NCBI RefSeq assembly: GCF_013362995.1
Contig: NZ_JABWDV010000347.1
Location: 1 to 64,000, forward strand
Source: Streptomyces sp. TRM64462
GTDB lineage: Bacteria; Actinomycetota; Actinomycetes; Streptomycetales; Streptomycetaceae
Length of the DNA: 64,000 nucleotides
Reading direction: 5' to 3'
Part shown: positions 15,915 to 24,520 of the stretch, piece after piece
How positions within the stretch are numbered: the stretch's first letter is position 1
Layout: each line of letters begins with the position of its first letter
Program-made: the position numbers and the translations under genes
The notes under the pieces: generated by a model
Told to the model about the DNA's origin: nothing
Databases searched by the model: none
The model's input: only the letters and a program-made list of their open reading frames with translations

Positions 15915-16592
15915 TCAGTACCCGGTCGGGCGCACCAGGCCCGTCTCGTACGCGAAGACCGCCGCCTGCGTCCGGTCGCGGAGGCCCAGCTTCACCAGGA
16001 TCCGGCTCATATGCGTCTTCACCGTCTGCTCCGCCACCACCAGGCTCCCGGCGATCTCCGCGTTCGACAGGCCCTGCGCCACCAGGGACAGCACCTCCGT
16101 CTCCCGTTCCGTCAGGTCGCCGACCCGGTCCTTCAGCACCACACGCGGGGCGCCGGTCACGCGGGAGAACTCGGCGATGAGCCGCTTGGTGATGTTCGGC
16201 GCGAGCAGCGCGTCCCCGGCCGCCACGACCCGGACCGCACGGGCGAGCTCCGCCGCCGACGCGTCCTTCAGCAGGAACCCGGACGCCCCCGCGCGCAGCG
16301 CCTCGTACACGTACTCGTCGAGGTCGAAGGTCGTGAGCACGAGCACCTTGGCCATGGCCCCACGGGCCTCCGTGATGCGCCGCGTCGCCTCGATACCGCC
16401 GAGCCCCGGCATCCGTATGTCCATGAGCACCACGTCCGGGGCCAGTCCGGCGGCCTTGGCGACGGCGTCGTGGCCGTCGACCGCCTGGCCGACCACCTCG
16501 ATGCCGGCCTCGGCGTCGAGCAGCACGGTGAACCCCTGCCGCACCATCATCTGGTCGTCGGCGATCAGCACACGGACAGTTGTCGTCGTCAT
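15915..16592 (-). CDS. NarL/LuxR-type response regulator
   Basis: A 225-residue regulator. The receiver domain has the acidic pair in VLIADDQMMVRQGF, the phosphorylatable Asp in PDVVLMDIRMPGLGG, switch Thr in VLVLTTFDLDEYVYEAL and Lys in GFLLKDASAAEL. A C-terminal LuxR-type helix-turn-helix follows (LTERETEVLSLVAQGLSNAEIA, then EQTVKTHMSRIL). Its start ATG overlaps the stop of the histidine kinase gene by 4 bp, so the two form a classical coupled pair. It is the last gene of a four-gene operon and presumably acts on the envelope functions encoded upstream, or on itself. Confidence 0.95.
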   Translation of the reverse strand: MTTTTVRVLIADDQMMVRQGFTVLLDAEAGIEVVGQAVDGHDAVAKAAGLAPDVVLMDIRMPGLGGIEATRRITEARGAMAKVLVLTTFDLDEYVYEALRAGASGFLLKDASAAELARAVRVVAAGDALLAPNITKRLIAEFSRVTGAPRVVLKDRVGDLTERETEVLSLVAQGLSNAEIAGSLVVAEQTVKTHMSRILVKLGLRDRTQAAVFAYETGLVRPTGY

Positions 16593-17959
16593 GCGGTGTC
16601 CTCACCAGCGGTGTCGGGCAGGGCAGCCGGGAGGCCCGGCGCAGTCGGCAGCGCCGCGGTCACCTCGTAGCCGCCGTCCGGGGTGGCCCCGGTGACCACC
16701 TCGCCCCCCAGCATCGCAGCGCGCTCCCGTATACCGAGCAGCCCGTGACCCTCCCCGACCCCACCGCCGGGACCGCGCTGTCCGGCGACGGGGGCGGTGT
16801 TGGTGACGCGGACGGTGAGCGCGGCCGCGTGGTAGCCGATCTCCACCTCCACGTCCGCCCCGGGCGCGTGCCGCAGCACGTTGCTGAGTGCCTCCTGCAC
16901 GATGCGGAACGCCGACAGGTCCACGCCCGGCGGCACCGGCCGCGGCTCGCCCGCCGTCCGGGCGTGCACCGTGAGGCCGGCGTCCCGCACCTTGCCGATG
17001 AGCTCGTCCAGCCGGTCGAGGGTGGGCTGCGGCGCGTGCCGCGCCGGCTCCGCCGGGGCGTCCTCCGAGCGCAGCACGCCCAGTACCCGGCGCAGTTCGG
17101 TCAGTGCCTCCACCGCGTGGTCGCGGATGCCGGCCAGGTTCTCCTTCAGCTCGTCGGACGGCCGCTTGACCAGGTGCGGGGCGACCTGCGCCTGTATGGA
17201 GATCACCGACATGTGGTGGGCGACCACGTCGTGCAGTTCCCGGGCGATCCGCTGCCGCTCCTCCAGCAGCGTGCGCCGGGACCGCTCCTCGGCGGTCATC
17301 CCTTCCTGAAGGACCAGTTCGTCATGGGCGACCTGCCGGCCGCGCAGCGTGGCGCCCACGACGACGGCCGTGGTCAGCACGACGACCGCACGGCCGATGC
17401 TGGAGTTGTGCACCGGCGGCGCGAGCAGACCGCACAGCCCGCCCGCCACGATGCTGAGCGTCAGAGCCTCGGCCGCCGCCCGCGGCCGCACCCGCAGCGC
17501 CAGCAGCAGCAGGACCCCGGCCTGCGCGGCGATCCCCCACCCCGTCCAGGGGAACAGCGCGTCCCGGTGCACGGAGGACGCCGCGAGCAGGGCGACAGCG
17601 ACCACGCCGAGCGTCACCATCCACCAGGCGGCCACCGGCCGGAACAGCGCCGCGACGAGCGCCGCCCCCTGCAGTCCGCCCAGCAGCAGCGCGTACGACA
17701 TACCGAGCCCGTAGCGGCCGAAGGCCAGTTCGCTGACGCTGAACACGACCAGGAGGACCGCGCACAGCACCAGCGCCGTCACGACGGCCGGCTGCCAGAT
17801 CATCCAGCCGGGCCGTCCGCTGACCGGCCGCGGCGGCGGCCCGACGGCCGCACTCCACAAGTCCTCGCGCAGCGCCCGTGGAAGCCCCTTCACCGCCGTC
17901 GGCACCCGCCGTACGAGCGCAGCCGCCCCGCCCTTCCGCACACGATGTCCTTCACGCAT
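16589..17959 (-). CDS. Sensor histidine kinase (HisKA_3 family)
   Basis: A 456-residue membrane kinase. The first 230 residues contain about six hydrophobic helices, followed by the HisKA_3 dimerisation box with the phosphoacceptor His in RQRIARELHDVVAHHMSV, and a HATPase domain (NVLRHAPGADVEVEI, GHGLLGIRERAAMLGG). Start ATG 17959 is chosen because the sequence GGGGGTGGTGCGCG directly precedes it, exactly as before the upstream acyltransferase start, and because it gives an 8-bp overlap with the preceding stop. It phosphorylates the coupled NarL-type regulator. The signal is unknown; the polytopic sensor region suggests membrane stress. Confidence 0.92.
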   Translation of the reverse strand: MREGHRVRKGGAAALVRRVPTAVKGLPRALREDLWSAAVGPPPRPVSGRPGWMIWQPAVVTALVLCAVLLVVFSVSELAFGRYGLGMSYALLLGGLQGAALVAALFRPVAAWWMVTLGVVAVALLAASSVHRDALFPWTGWGIAAQAGVLLLLALRVRPRAAAEALTLSIVAGGLCGLLAPPVHNSSIGRAVVVLTTAVVVGATLRGRQVAHDELVLQEGMTAEERSRRTLLEERQRIARELHDVVAHHMSVISIQAQVAPHLVKRPSDELKENLAGIRDHAVEALTELRRVLGVLRSEDAPAEPARHAPQPTLDRLDELIGKVRDAGLTVHARTAGEPRPVPPGVDLSAFRIVQEALSNVLRHAPGADVEVEIGYHAAALTVRVTNTAPVAGQRGPGGGVGEGHGLLGIRERAAMLGGEVVTGATPDGGYEVTAALPTAPGLPAALPDTAGEDTA

Positions 17960-19154
17960 CGCGCACCACCCCCCTCTGTCCGGGCCTCCCCGCGCACACC
18001 ACGCGCGAACGGCCCACCTTCCCCTTGTCATCCTTCCTGCTGTCGACCTTGCCGCCCCCTGCGCTCTCGTACGTGCGGAACGCGGCCCAGCACACCAGCA
18101 GCCCCGCGGCGAACACCGGCAGCCAGAGCAGCCGCGCCACCAGCCACCCGGCCTCGTCGGGCACGGTGTGCAACCCGGGCAGCGGGTCCCCGGCGGCGAA
18201 CAGGCCCGTGGCGGTCACCGCCATCATCGCCGTCTGGTGCCAGAGGAAGATCGTCATCGCCGACTGGTTCACGAGCGCCACCGGCGCCCACGCCGCAGGG
18301 CGCCGCAGCACCCGCCGCAGCGGCCCCCGCAGCAGCAGCGCCGCCCCGCACTGGGCGAGCCCGAACGTGACGGCGGCGAGGGTCGGCGGGCTGAGGTTCG
18401 AGACCTCCGCCCCCGGGACTCCGACCATGGCGGCCGGATACCCCGCGCACACCACCAGCAGCGTCGCGGCGGCCGCGCCCCCGCCGAGCAGCGCCCAGCC
18501 GGCCGTCCGGCCCCGCAGCCGGCCCTGGGCCCACGCGGCCCCCAGGCAGTACGGCACCAGCCACCCGCCCGCCACATTGACCCACCCGGCCCACGCAGGA
18601 CCGCCGCCCCAGAACCGCCACACGTCCACACCCGCGACGAGGGCCAGCGGCCACGCCGGGTGGAGCCTGGCGACCACCGGTGTCGCGGCGGTCAACGCCA
18701 CGTACACCAGCAGGAACCACAGCGGGGACCACACCAGCTTCAGCAGGTTGTGCACCGTCTCCCAGCCCACGCCCGACGCCAGCATCGCCCCGGCGGCCAC
18801 GCCCCACACCACCAGGACGGCGGCCACCGGCCGGAACAGCCTGCGTATGCGCCCGCCGAGCCACTGCCGATAGGGCACCCCGCGCGACCGGGCCGCGGCA
18901 TGGCTCCGGGCACCCACCCGGCCCCCGACGAGAAAGAACACAGCCAGCGTCTGGAACACCCAGGAGACGGGGGCCAGTCCGGGCAACTCCCGCAACGGGC
19001 TGGCGACGCGCAGCGTGCCGCTGTCGGCGACCAGCGCCGTCACCAGCCAGTGCCCGAGCACCACGCCCAGGACGGCGAGAGCCCGCAGGGCGTCATCGGC
19101 CCGGTCACGGCCGGGCGGTGTGGCGGCCTCGATCCGCCGGACGGCCTCAAGCAC
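17952..19154 (-). CDS. Acyltransferase family 3 membrane protein
   Basis: A 400-residue polytopic membrane protein with about ten helices. The N-terminal RALAVLGVVLGHWLVTAL carries the conserved His of the acyltransferase-3 family, and RIRRLFRPV the basic loop of these enzymes. They acylate cell-wall sugars, antibiotics or exopolysaccharides. GTG 19154 is preferred over longer readings; it gives an 8-bp overlap with the hydrolase gene, the same junction as the next one down. The charged C-terminal tail ends in GVVRDA. It stands second in an operon with a secreted hydrolase, kinase and regulator, suggesting a surface-modification module. Confidence 0.85.
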   Translation of the reverse strand: MLEAVRRIEAATPPGRDRADDALRALAVLGVVLGHWLVTALVADSGTLRVASPLRELPGLAPVSWVFQTLAVFFLVGGRVGARSHAAARSRGVPYRQWLGGRIRRLFRPVAAVLVVWGVAAGAMLASGVGWETVHNLLKLVWSPLWFLLVYVALTAATPVVARLHPAWPLALVAGVDVWRFWGGGPAWAGWVNVAGGWLVPYCLGAAWAQGRLRGRTAGWALLGGGAAAATLLVVCAGYPAAMVGVPGAEVSNLSPPTLAAVTFGLAQCGAALLLRGPLRRVLRRPAAWAPVALVNQSAMTIFLWHQTAMMAVTATGLFAAGDPLPGLHTVPDEAGWLVARLLWLPVFAAGLLVCWAAFRTYESAGGGKVDSRKDDKGKVGRSRVVCAGRPGQRGVVRDA

Positions 19155-20163
19155 CGCGCACCACCCCCGACACACCGTGCCCCGGCACGTCACGCCCGGA
19201 CACGATCCGGCCGATGTTCCGCAGCGCGACGGAGCCCGGCTTCAGATAGTCGCTGTGGCCGCCCTCGCCCGCATCGAAGACGCGGGCGCCGAACTCGTCC
19301 GACACGGGGTCCGTCCCGAACCCGACGGTCGTGAGGACCAGCGGCAGCCGCACATGCGGCACGTCCGCTATCCAGTCGCCGCCGCCGCGCCCCGCCCACA
19401 CGGTCGCCCCGGTCCGCAGCGCGTCCACGCTGTCGGCGCCGGTACCGGGACTGCCGTACAGCACCACGTCCGAGACCCGCAGCCCGGACACGGCCCGGGC
19501 GCACACCACGGACCCGTACGAATGGCACAGCAGCGAGATCCGCCCGGCCGGCAGGGTCGCCCCCAACCGCTCCACGAATCCGCGCAGTCGCGACGCCCCT
19601 TCGTCGGCGCGTCCCGCCGTGAGGGCCCGGAGGCTGAGAGCGCTGGGCGTGGCGTAGCCGAGCCAGGCGATGACGGCGACCCGGCCGCCGGTCTCCTCCC
19701 GCAGCGCGACAGCACCCGCTCTGAACCGGTCGTACGAGTCGAGGTCGGTGTCCGAGCCGGGCACCAGCACGGCGATCCGCTCCGCCGCGGCCAGGTCCCC
19801 GAACACCTCCACCGCCCGCCCGCCGTCCCGCCCGTCGAAGGAGAGGAACTGCCGCTCCGGACCGGCCATCGCCCGCAGCGCCGCCGCCCGACGCCGGTCC
19901 CCGTGCCCGGCCGCCACCGCCTCCGCCGCCCGTATCCCGTCCCGGCTCGCCGCGTACCGCTCCCGCAGCCCGTCCGCACTCGCCTCCGGCATCCCGTCCC
20001 CCACCACGGGCACCGGCGCCGGCACCCCCGCCGCCCGCGCCGCCCCCGACACCGGTACGGCCACCGACAGCACGACGAGCACGGCGAGCAGCCCACGACG
20101 CACACGGCCCTTGCCGCGCACACGAGTTCCCCGCAGACGAGATCCGCGCCGACGAGTCGCCAT
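19147..20163 (-). CDS. Secreted alpha/beta hydrolase (DUF1023 family)
   Basis: A 338-residue exported protein. A basic N-terminus is followed by a hydrophobic signal segment (GLLAVLVVLSVAVPVSGAARA). The catalytic part has VAVIAWLGYATPS, the nucleophile elbow LCHSYGSVVCARAV with the Ser, DVVLYGSPGTGAD, and a late GHSDYLKPGSVAL supplying His. This arrangement is typical of actinobacterial DUF1023 hydrolases, whose substrates are unknown. ATG 20163 follows GAAGGACTGTCCT. It heads a four-gene operon with acyltransferase, sensor kinase and response regulator. A 9-bp triplicated sequence lies in the upstream region. Confidence 0.85.
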   Translation of the reverse strand: MATRRRGSRLRGTRVRGKGRVRRGLLAVLVVLSVAVPVSGAARAAGVPAPVPVVGDGMPEASADGLRERYAASRDGIRAAEAVAAGHGDRRRAAALRAMAGPERQFLSFDGRDGGRAVEVFGDLAAAERIAVLVPGSDTDLDSYDRFRAGAVALREETGGRVAVIAWLGYATPSALSLRALTAGRADEGASRLRGFVERLGATLPAGRISLLCHSYGSVVCARAVSGLRVSDVVLYGSPGTGADSVDALRTGATVWAGRGGGDWIADVPHVRLPLVLTTVGFGTDPVSDEFGARVFDAGEGGHSDYLKPGSVALRNIGRIVSGRDVPGHGVSGVVRGA

Positions 20164-20278
20164 AGGACAGTCCTTCCGTGCCGAAGACCAGCGCTGGACC
20201 AGCGCTTCCGACACGAAAAGTACGAACCCCACACCCCACCCGACGTCACACCACGGAGCCAACCTTCCCCGTAGCTCC

Positions 20279-20305
20279 CAGGTATGACAGGTATGACAGG
20301 TATGG
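20279..20305. repeat. 9-bp tandem repeat, three copies, in a divergent promoter region
   Basis: CAGGTATGA at 20279 and 20288, then CAGGTATGG at 20297. The array lies between the divergent starts at 20163 and 20375, where an operator could sit, so it may be regulatory rather than incidental. Confidence 0.85.
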
Positions 20306-20374
20306 CTTCGCATGGCAGGAAGGGTGGGTTCTTCGTCATTGCGGACACCTCTGCCCGGTTGAAGAATTCCAGGC

Positions 20375-21520
20375 ATGACCACGGAGGAACCGCGTTCCGG
20401 CGCGGGCAGGGACGTGCTGGTCGTCGTGTACGACGACGTTCAGAGTCTTGATGTGACCGGGCCCGTCGAGGTGTTCGTCGGAGCCGGGTACGTGGCCGGG
20501 GTCGGAAGCGGGGGCGGGAGCGGGGGCGGGGGCGGAAGCGGGGACCGTGGCGCCTACCGGGTGCGGACCGCGTCCGTCGGGGGGCGGGCGGTGCGGACGT
20601 CCAGTGGGCTCACCCTCCTCCCCGACCTCGCCCTGGAGGACGCCCCCGTGCCGCACACCCTGATCGTGCCCGGCGGGCACGGGACGCGGGAGGAGCAGCC
20701 AGAACTCGTCGCGTGGCTGCGCGAGTTCGGGGCACGGCCCGAGCGGCTCGTGTCCGTGTGCACGGGCGCCCTGCTCCTCGCCGACGCCGGGCTGCTCGGC
20801 GGGCGCCGGGTCACCACGCACTGGGCGTACAGCGCCAAGCTCGCCCGCGACCACCCGGACATCGACGTCGACCCCGACCCCATCTACGTACGCGACGGCC
20901 ACATCGCCACCTCCGCGGGCGTGACCGCGGGCATCGACCTCGCCCTCGCGCTCGTCGAGGAGGACCTGGGCCGCGACGTCGCCCTCACCGTCGCCCGCCA
21001 CCTCGTCGTCTTCCTGCGTCGGCCGGGCAACCAGGCACAGTTCAGTGCCCAGTTGGCCGCGCAGACCGCGCGGCGCGAGCCCCTGCGGGAGGTGCAGCGC
21101 TGGATCAGCGAGCACCCGGACGGCGACCTGTCCGTGCCCGCGCTCGCCGAGCGCGCCCGGCTGTCGCCGCGCCACTTCGCCCGCGCCTTCCACGCCGAGA
21201 CCGGTGTGCCGCCGGGGCGGTACGTCGACCGCGTACGGCTCGAACACGCCCGCCGGCTCCTGGAGGACACCCGCGACAGCGTCGAGGAGGTCTCCCGCGC
21301 CAGCGGCTACGGCACCCCCGAGGCCATGCGCCGCGCCTTCGTCAAGGCCCTCGGGTCCGCGCCCGCCGAGTACCGGCGGCGGTTCCGCGCCGCCGGGGCC
21401 TCGCCCGCCCCTGTTCCTGTCTCTTCTTCCCGTTGCTTGGAGAAGCCGCTGTGCAGACCGCCATCTTCCTCTACGACAAGTTCACGGCGCTCGACGCCAT
21501 CGGGCCCTACCAGGCCCTGA
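20375..21520 (+). CDS. GlxA-family regulator (DJ-1/PfpI domain + AraC helix-turn-helix)
   Basis: A 381-residue regulator. The N-terminal DJ-1/PfpI domain has the family DVLVVVYDDVQSLDVTGPVE and the Cys elbow SVCTGALLLADAGLL. A glycine-serine stretch (about residues 43-56) inserted after the first strands looks like a repeat expansion. The C-terminal AraC domain has two helix-turn-helix motifs (LAERARLSPRHFARAF; EEVSRASGYGTPEAMRRAF) and normally would end at about residue 345. The remaining codons run 70 bp into the downstream gene, an unusually long overlap. It probably regulates the adjacent DJ-1 gene. Confidence 0.88.
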   Translation: MTTEEPRSGAGRDVLVVVYDDVQSLDVTGPVEVFVGAGYVAGVGSGGGSGGGGGSGDRGAYRVRTASVGGRAVRTSSGLTLLPDLALEDAPVPHTLIVPGGHGTREEQPELVAWLREFGARPERLVSVCTGALLLADAGLLGGRRVTTHWAYSAKLARDHPDIDVDPDPIYVRDGHIATSAGVTAGIDLALALVEEDLGRDVALTVARHLVVFLRRPGNQAQFSAQLAAQTARREPLREVQRWISEHPDGDLSVPALAERARLSPRHFARAFHAETGVPPGRYVDRVRLEHARRLLEDTRDSVEEVSRASGYGTPEAMRRAFVKALGSAPAEYRRRFRAAGASPAPVPVSSSRCLEKPLCRPPSSSTTSSRRSTPSGPTRP

Positions 21521-22077
21521 GTTCCCTGCCCGGTTACGAGACCGTCTTCGTGGCCGAGCGCTCCGGGCCCGTGCTGGACGACAACCGGATGCTCTCCCTC
21601 GTCGCCCGCAAGTCCATCGACGAGGTCACCCGGCCCGACATCCTCGTCGTCGTCGGCAGCGGCCAGCCCGACCTCGGCAACGACACCGTGTCCGACTGGC
21701 TGCGGGCCGTCGACGCGCACACCACCTGGACCGCGTCGGTCTGCACCGGCTCCCTGATCCTCGGGGCCGCCGGGCTGCTCAAGGGGCGCCGCGCCACGAC
21801 CCACTGGCTGGCCATGGACAAACTGGAGCGCTTCGGCGCGGAACCCGTCGACGAACGCGTCGTGTTCGACGGCAAGTACGTGACCGGCGCCGGGGTGTCC
21901 GCCGGCATCGACATGGGACTCAGCCTCGTCGGTCGCGTCGCCGGGGACACCCACGCCCAGGCCGCCCAGCTGATGATGGAGTACGACCCCCGGCCCCCGT
22001 ACGACGCCGGGTCCCCCGACAAGGCACCCGCCGCACTCGTCGAACGGTTCCGCGGGGCGGGACTGGCCCTGGAGTGA
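21451..22077 (+). CDS. DJ-1/PfpI family protein
   Basis: A 208-residue cytoplasmic protein containing a single DJ-1/PfpI domain. The typical opening is FLYDKFTALDAIGPYQAL and the reactive cysteine lies in SVCTGSLILGAAGLLKG, followed by ATTHWLAMDKL. Members include isonitrile hydratases, chaperones and glyoxalases; the isonitrile-hydratase-like branch fits best but is not proven. GTG 21451 is preceded by TTGGAGAAG. It overlaps the 3' end of the preceding regulator by 70 bp, in a different frame, and the shared domain suggests a common ancestor. Confidence 0.88.
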   Translation: MQTAIFLYDKFTALDAIGPYQALSSLPGYETVFVAERSGPVLDDNRMLSLVARKSIDEVTRPDILVVVGSGQPDLGNDTVSDWLRAVDAHTTWTASVCTGSLILGAAGLLKGRRATTHWLAMDKLERFGAEPVDERVVFDGKYVTGAGVSAGIDMGLSLVGRVAGDTHAQAAQLMMEYDPRPPYDAGSPDKAPAALVERFRGAGLALE

Positions 22078-22088
22078 GGCGAGGGCGA

Positions 22089-22451
22089 TCAGCCCCACAG
22101 CGCGCGGCCCGCCGCGACGCCCGCGTAGGCGCCCGCCAGGGCGAGGGCCGTCGTCGCCGCGATGTTCGCCGCCGCGTACGCCGCCGAGCCCGAGCGGGCC
22201 AGGCGCAGCGTCTCGTACGAGAACGTCGAGTACGTCGTGAGCGCACCGCACAGGCCCGTGCCGAGCAGGGCGTACGCCGGGGACGACACCGCCGCGCCCG
22301 CGAGCGTGCCCAGGATGAGGGAGCCCAGCAGATTGACGGCGAGGGTGCCCCACGGGAAGACCGTGTCGTGGCGGGACTGGACCGCACGGTCGGTGAGGTA
22401 GCGGAGGGGGGCACCCAGAGCGCCGCCCGCCAGGACCAGCAGCCAGATCAC
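22089..22451 (-). CDS. crcB: Fluoride channel subunit FluC/CrcB (short form)
   Basis: A 120-residue membrane protein with four helices. [16 protein letters not shown] sequence ([16 protein letters not shown]) contains the conserved Asn, and [15 protein letters not shown] is the phenylalanine/Thr-rich pore break characteristic of Fluc proteins. These dual-topology channels export fluoride passively. The GTG start overlaps the DUF190 stop (GTGA). Together with the second FluC gene upstream it may form a heterodimer, as known for Gram-positive CrcB pairs. Confidence 0.95.
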   Translation of the reverse strand: MIWLLVLAGGALGAPLRYLTDRAVQSRHDTVFPWGTLAVNLLGSLILGTLAGAAVSSPAYALLGTGLCGALTTYSTFSYETLRLARSGSAAYAAANIAATTALALAGAYAGVAAGRALWG

Positions 22452-22936
22452 CCGTCAACCCCGGTCCCGCCGGCCCCGCCGGCCCCGGCGCCATCCGCCC
22501 CGGTCCCGTTCGCTCCTGCCCCGTTCGCTCCTGCCCCGTCCTCGCCCGACCCGCCCTCGCCCGACCCGTCCTCGCCCGGCCCGGCTGACTCCGTTCCGCG
22601 TCCCCGGCCCACGTACCGGATCACCTCGCAGGGCTCCAGCGTCACCAGGCCCTCCGCCACCAGCTCGTCCAGCCGCGGCAGGAACGCCCGTACGCGCGCC
22701 GCCTCGTCGACGACGACCACCGCCACCGGCAGGTCCTCGCTCAGCGACAGCAGCCTCGACGTATGGATCAGGGACGACGCGCCGAAGCCCTCGATGCCGC
22801 GGAACACGCTCGCGCCCGCCAGCCCCGCCTCGTGCGCGCGGTGCACGATCTCCGTGTACAGCGGCCGATGCTGCCACTGGTCCGACTCGCCGACGAAGAC
22901 CGTCAGGCGCAGGGCCGTACCCGTCAGTCTCGTCAT
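22448..22936 (-). CDS. DUF190 domain protein between two FluC genes
   Basis: A 162-residue soluble protein. Residues 1-110 form the DUF190 domain: [13 protein letters not shown], then [21 protein letters not shown] followed by GIEGFG, and [11 protein letters not shown], a ferredoxin-like PII-related fold. The last 45 residues are a low-complexity Gly/Ala/Asn/Asp tail (GAGANGAGANG), a repeat expansion unlike the rest. DUF190 proteins are regularly encoded with fluoride channels and are thought to be cytoplasmic partners. It overlaps both flanking genes by 4 bp. Confidence 0.9.
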   Translation of the reverse strand: MTRLTGTALRLTVFVGESDQWQHRPLYTEIVHRAHEAGLAGASVFRGIEGFGASSLIHTSRLLSLSEDLPVAVVVVDEAARVRAFLPRLDELVAEGLVTLEPCEVIRYVGRGRGTESAGPGEDGSGEGGSGEDGAGANGAGANGTGADGAGAGGAGGTGVDG

Positions 22937-23421
22937 GCCGCCGCCCTCCGTTCCGCCGTCCGCCGCTCCAGCGTCCGCCGCGTCCCCCACGCCGTCAGCG
23001 TCACCGCCGTCAGCGCGGCCGCGAGCGTCGCCACCAGGTACGTCATCGCCGTCAGCGGTCGGCCGCGCTCCAGCAGGCCGTGGACGTCGAGCGCGTACGT
23101 CGAGAACGTCGTGAACCCGCCCAGCACTCCCGTCCCGAAGAACGGGCGCACCAGCCGGTGCGGGCGCCACACCTCGTCCAGCAGCACCATGAACACGCCA
23201 ATCGCCGCGCAGCCCACCGCGTTCGTCCACAGTGTCGCCCAGGGGAACCCGCCCGGCGCGGCGGGCCACGCCACCGCCACGGCGTGCCGGGCCACCGCCC
23301 CCAGGCCGCCGCCCAGCGCCACCGCGCCGAGCACCGGCCACTCCGCGCGCGGCGCCACGCGGCGAGCGGCCGGGCGCCATGCTCCGCGTGCTCCGTGCGC
23401 CCCTCGGGTCGTACCGGTCAT
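22933..23421 (-). CDS. crcB: Fluoride channel subunit FluC/CrcB (long form)
   Basis: A 162-residue membrane protein whose core matches Flu[20 protein letters not shown] holds the conserved Asn, [17 protein letters not shown] the pore motif. An N-terminal basic extension of about 30 residues and a C-terminal Arg-rich tail are absent from the shorter paralogue, suggesting asymmetric subunits. ATG 23421 is the first gene of the crcB-DUF190-crcB operon. The upstream leader (CGCGCGGGGATGCC) faintly resembles a fluoride-riboswitch core but is not convincing. Confidence 0.93.
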   Translation of the reverse strand: MTGTTRGAHGARGAWRPAARRVAPRAEWPVLGAVALGGGLGAVARHAVAVAWPAAPGGFPWATLWTNAVGCAAIGVFMVLLDEVWRPHRLVRPFFGTGVLGGFTTFSTYALDVHGLLERGRPLTAMTYLVATLAAALTAVTLTAWGTRRTLERRTAERRAAA

Positions 23422-23491
23422 GAGACGGAGCCTAACCACGGCATCCCCGCGCGCCATGCTGCAACGACCTGCTCGGGGCCCCTCGGGTAGG

Positions 23492-23863
23492 TCACCCCGT
23501 GGCGAGGAGCCGGGACACCAGGGCGTCCACGTCCACCCGCTCCTCGCCCTCCGGCACCACCTCGTACGTACGGTCCAGGAACCGGCCGAGCGACTGCTCG
23601 CCCACCGTGAAGTCCGCCTCACCGCACAGTTCGATGTGCACGCCCGGCCACCCCGGCCACACCCGTACGTCACCCTCCCCGACCTCGTGGCGCAGGCCCT
23701 CCCGCAGCATCCCCCGGTCCAGCCGCCACTCCGCGTACACGTGTTCACCGTCCGTGAAGGCGACGCGCACCGCGTACGGGTCGGCCTCGTCGTACGTGAG
23801 GTGCGCAAGGACCGGCAGTTCGTGAAGGCGCATGAAAAGCTTGTCGTGCAGGACGGCGTTCAT
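23492..23863 (-). CDS. SsgA-like sporulation/cell-division protein (SALP)
   Basis: A 123-residue cytoplasmic protein. The family pattern is clear: HLTYDEADPYAVRVAF, a YAEWRLDRGMLREGL helix, the GDVRVWP motif and a C-terminal FLDRTYEVVPEGEE. SsgA-like proteins occur only in morphologically complex actinomycetes, where they control septum placement, peptidoglycan maturation and spore wall formation. Which paralogue this is cannot be decided from sequence alone. It is a monocistronic gene downstream of nothing obviously related. ATG 23863 has GGAGGAACCC just before it. Confidence 0.9.
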   Translation of the reverse strand: MNAVLHDKLFMRLHELPVLAHLTYDEADPYAVRVAFTDGEHVYAEWRLDRGMLREGLRHEVGEGDVRVWPGWPGVHIELCGEADFTVGEQSLGRFLDRTYEVVPEGEERVDVDALVSRLLATG

Positions 23864-24093
23864 GGGTTCCTCCCGAGCCAGAGAGTGGCGAGCTCCGGAT
23901 GCGAAGCCGGATGCGAAGACGTACGCCTCCCCCAGTGCCCCTCAGAAGCGACGCCTATCCTGCTCGCACGAATCCCGCCCGGCTCGCCCCCGGGCCTGAG
24001 CGGTGCTGAGCGGTGCTGAGCGGTGCGTGAGATGGGTCGCATGTGGACGTTTGGGGCTCTTCGAGCCGCCCGTCCCCGGCCTAACGTGTGCGG

Positions 24094-24516
24094 ATGCCTT
24101 GCCTGTCGCCGCTCGCCGCCGTCGCCACGACGTACACGCCGCGCCTCGCCGAGTTCGCCTTCGAGCCCGGGTTCGTCGCCGCCGTGGACCAGCATGTCGC
24201 GGAACTGCGCGAGCGCATCGGCGCCGACGGGCCCGGGCTGGTGCCGCCGGCCCCGGACGAGGAGGCGCTGTCCGACTACGCGCTCGGGTTCCTCGACGCG
24301 CTCGCCGAGACCGGCTGGGACGAGCCGCCCGGCCACGACTACGCCGTGTGCCGGCTGACCGCCGTCTGCTGGCTGATACGCCGGTACGACCTGCTCGGCG
24401 ACCGCCCCGGCACGGGCCGGGCCCGGGACCCGTTCGACGCGTCGGACGCCGAGAAGCGGGACCCGGGCCCGGACCCGGATCAGGACCTGGACCTGGATGG
24501 CCTGGACCTGGACTGA
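24094..24516 (+). CDS. Hypothetical protein with acidic C-terminal repeat
   Basis: A protein of about 140 residues, not assigned to a family. The N-terminal 100 residues look like a helical domain (FVAAVDQHVAELRERIG, LSDYALGFLDALAE, YAVCRLTAVCWLIRRYDLLG). The C-terminus is an Asp-rich tail in which DPGPDPDQDLDLDG repeats arise from short GGACCTG-type units. Start uncertain: ATG 24094 or GTG 24088, neither with a clear ribosome binding site. A 10-bp unit (TGAGCGGTGC) is repeated three times 70-100 bp upstream. Third-position GC supports coding. Confidence 0.6.
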   Translation: MPCLSPLAAVATTYTPRLAEFAFEPGFVAAVDQHVAELRERIGADGPGLVPPAPDEEALSDYALGFLDALAETGWDEPPGHDYAVCRLTAVCWLIRRYDLLGDRPGTGRARDPFDASDAEKRDPGPDPDQDLDLDGLDLD

Positions 24517-24520
24517 GCGG

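Noticed and set aside
16580..18370. Long plus-strand open frame (about 596 codons) opposite the kinase gene
   Set aside because: It is a GC-rich antisense shadow: Arg/His/Pro-rich composition, no domains, and it covers a complete kinase and part of the acyltransferase on the other strand.
23421..23470. Possible fluoride riboswitch before the FluC operon
   Set aside because: The minus-strand leader contains GGGGATGCC and GGTTAGGCTCC, faintly like the crcB motif, but the conserved GGNGATGG pairing pattern and the pseudoknot could not be formed. An Infernal search with RF01734 would settle it.
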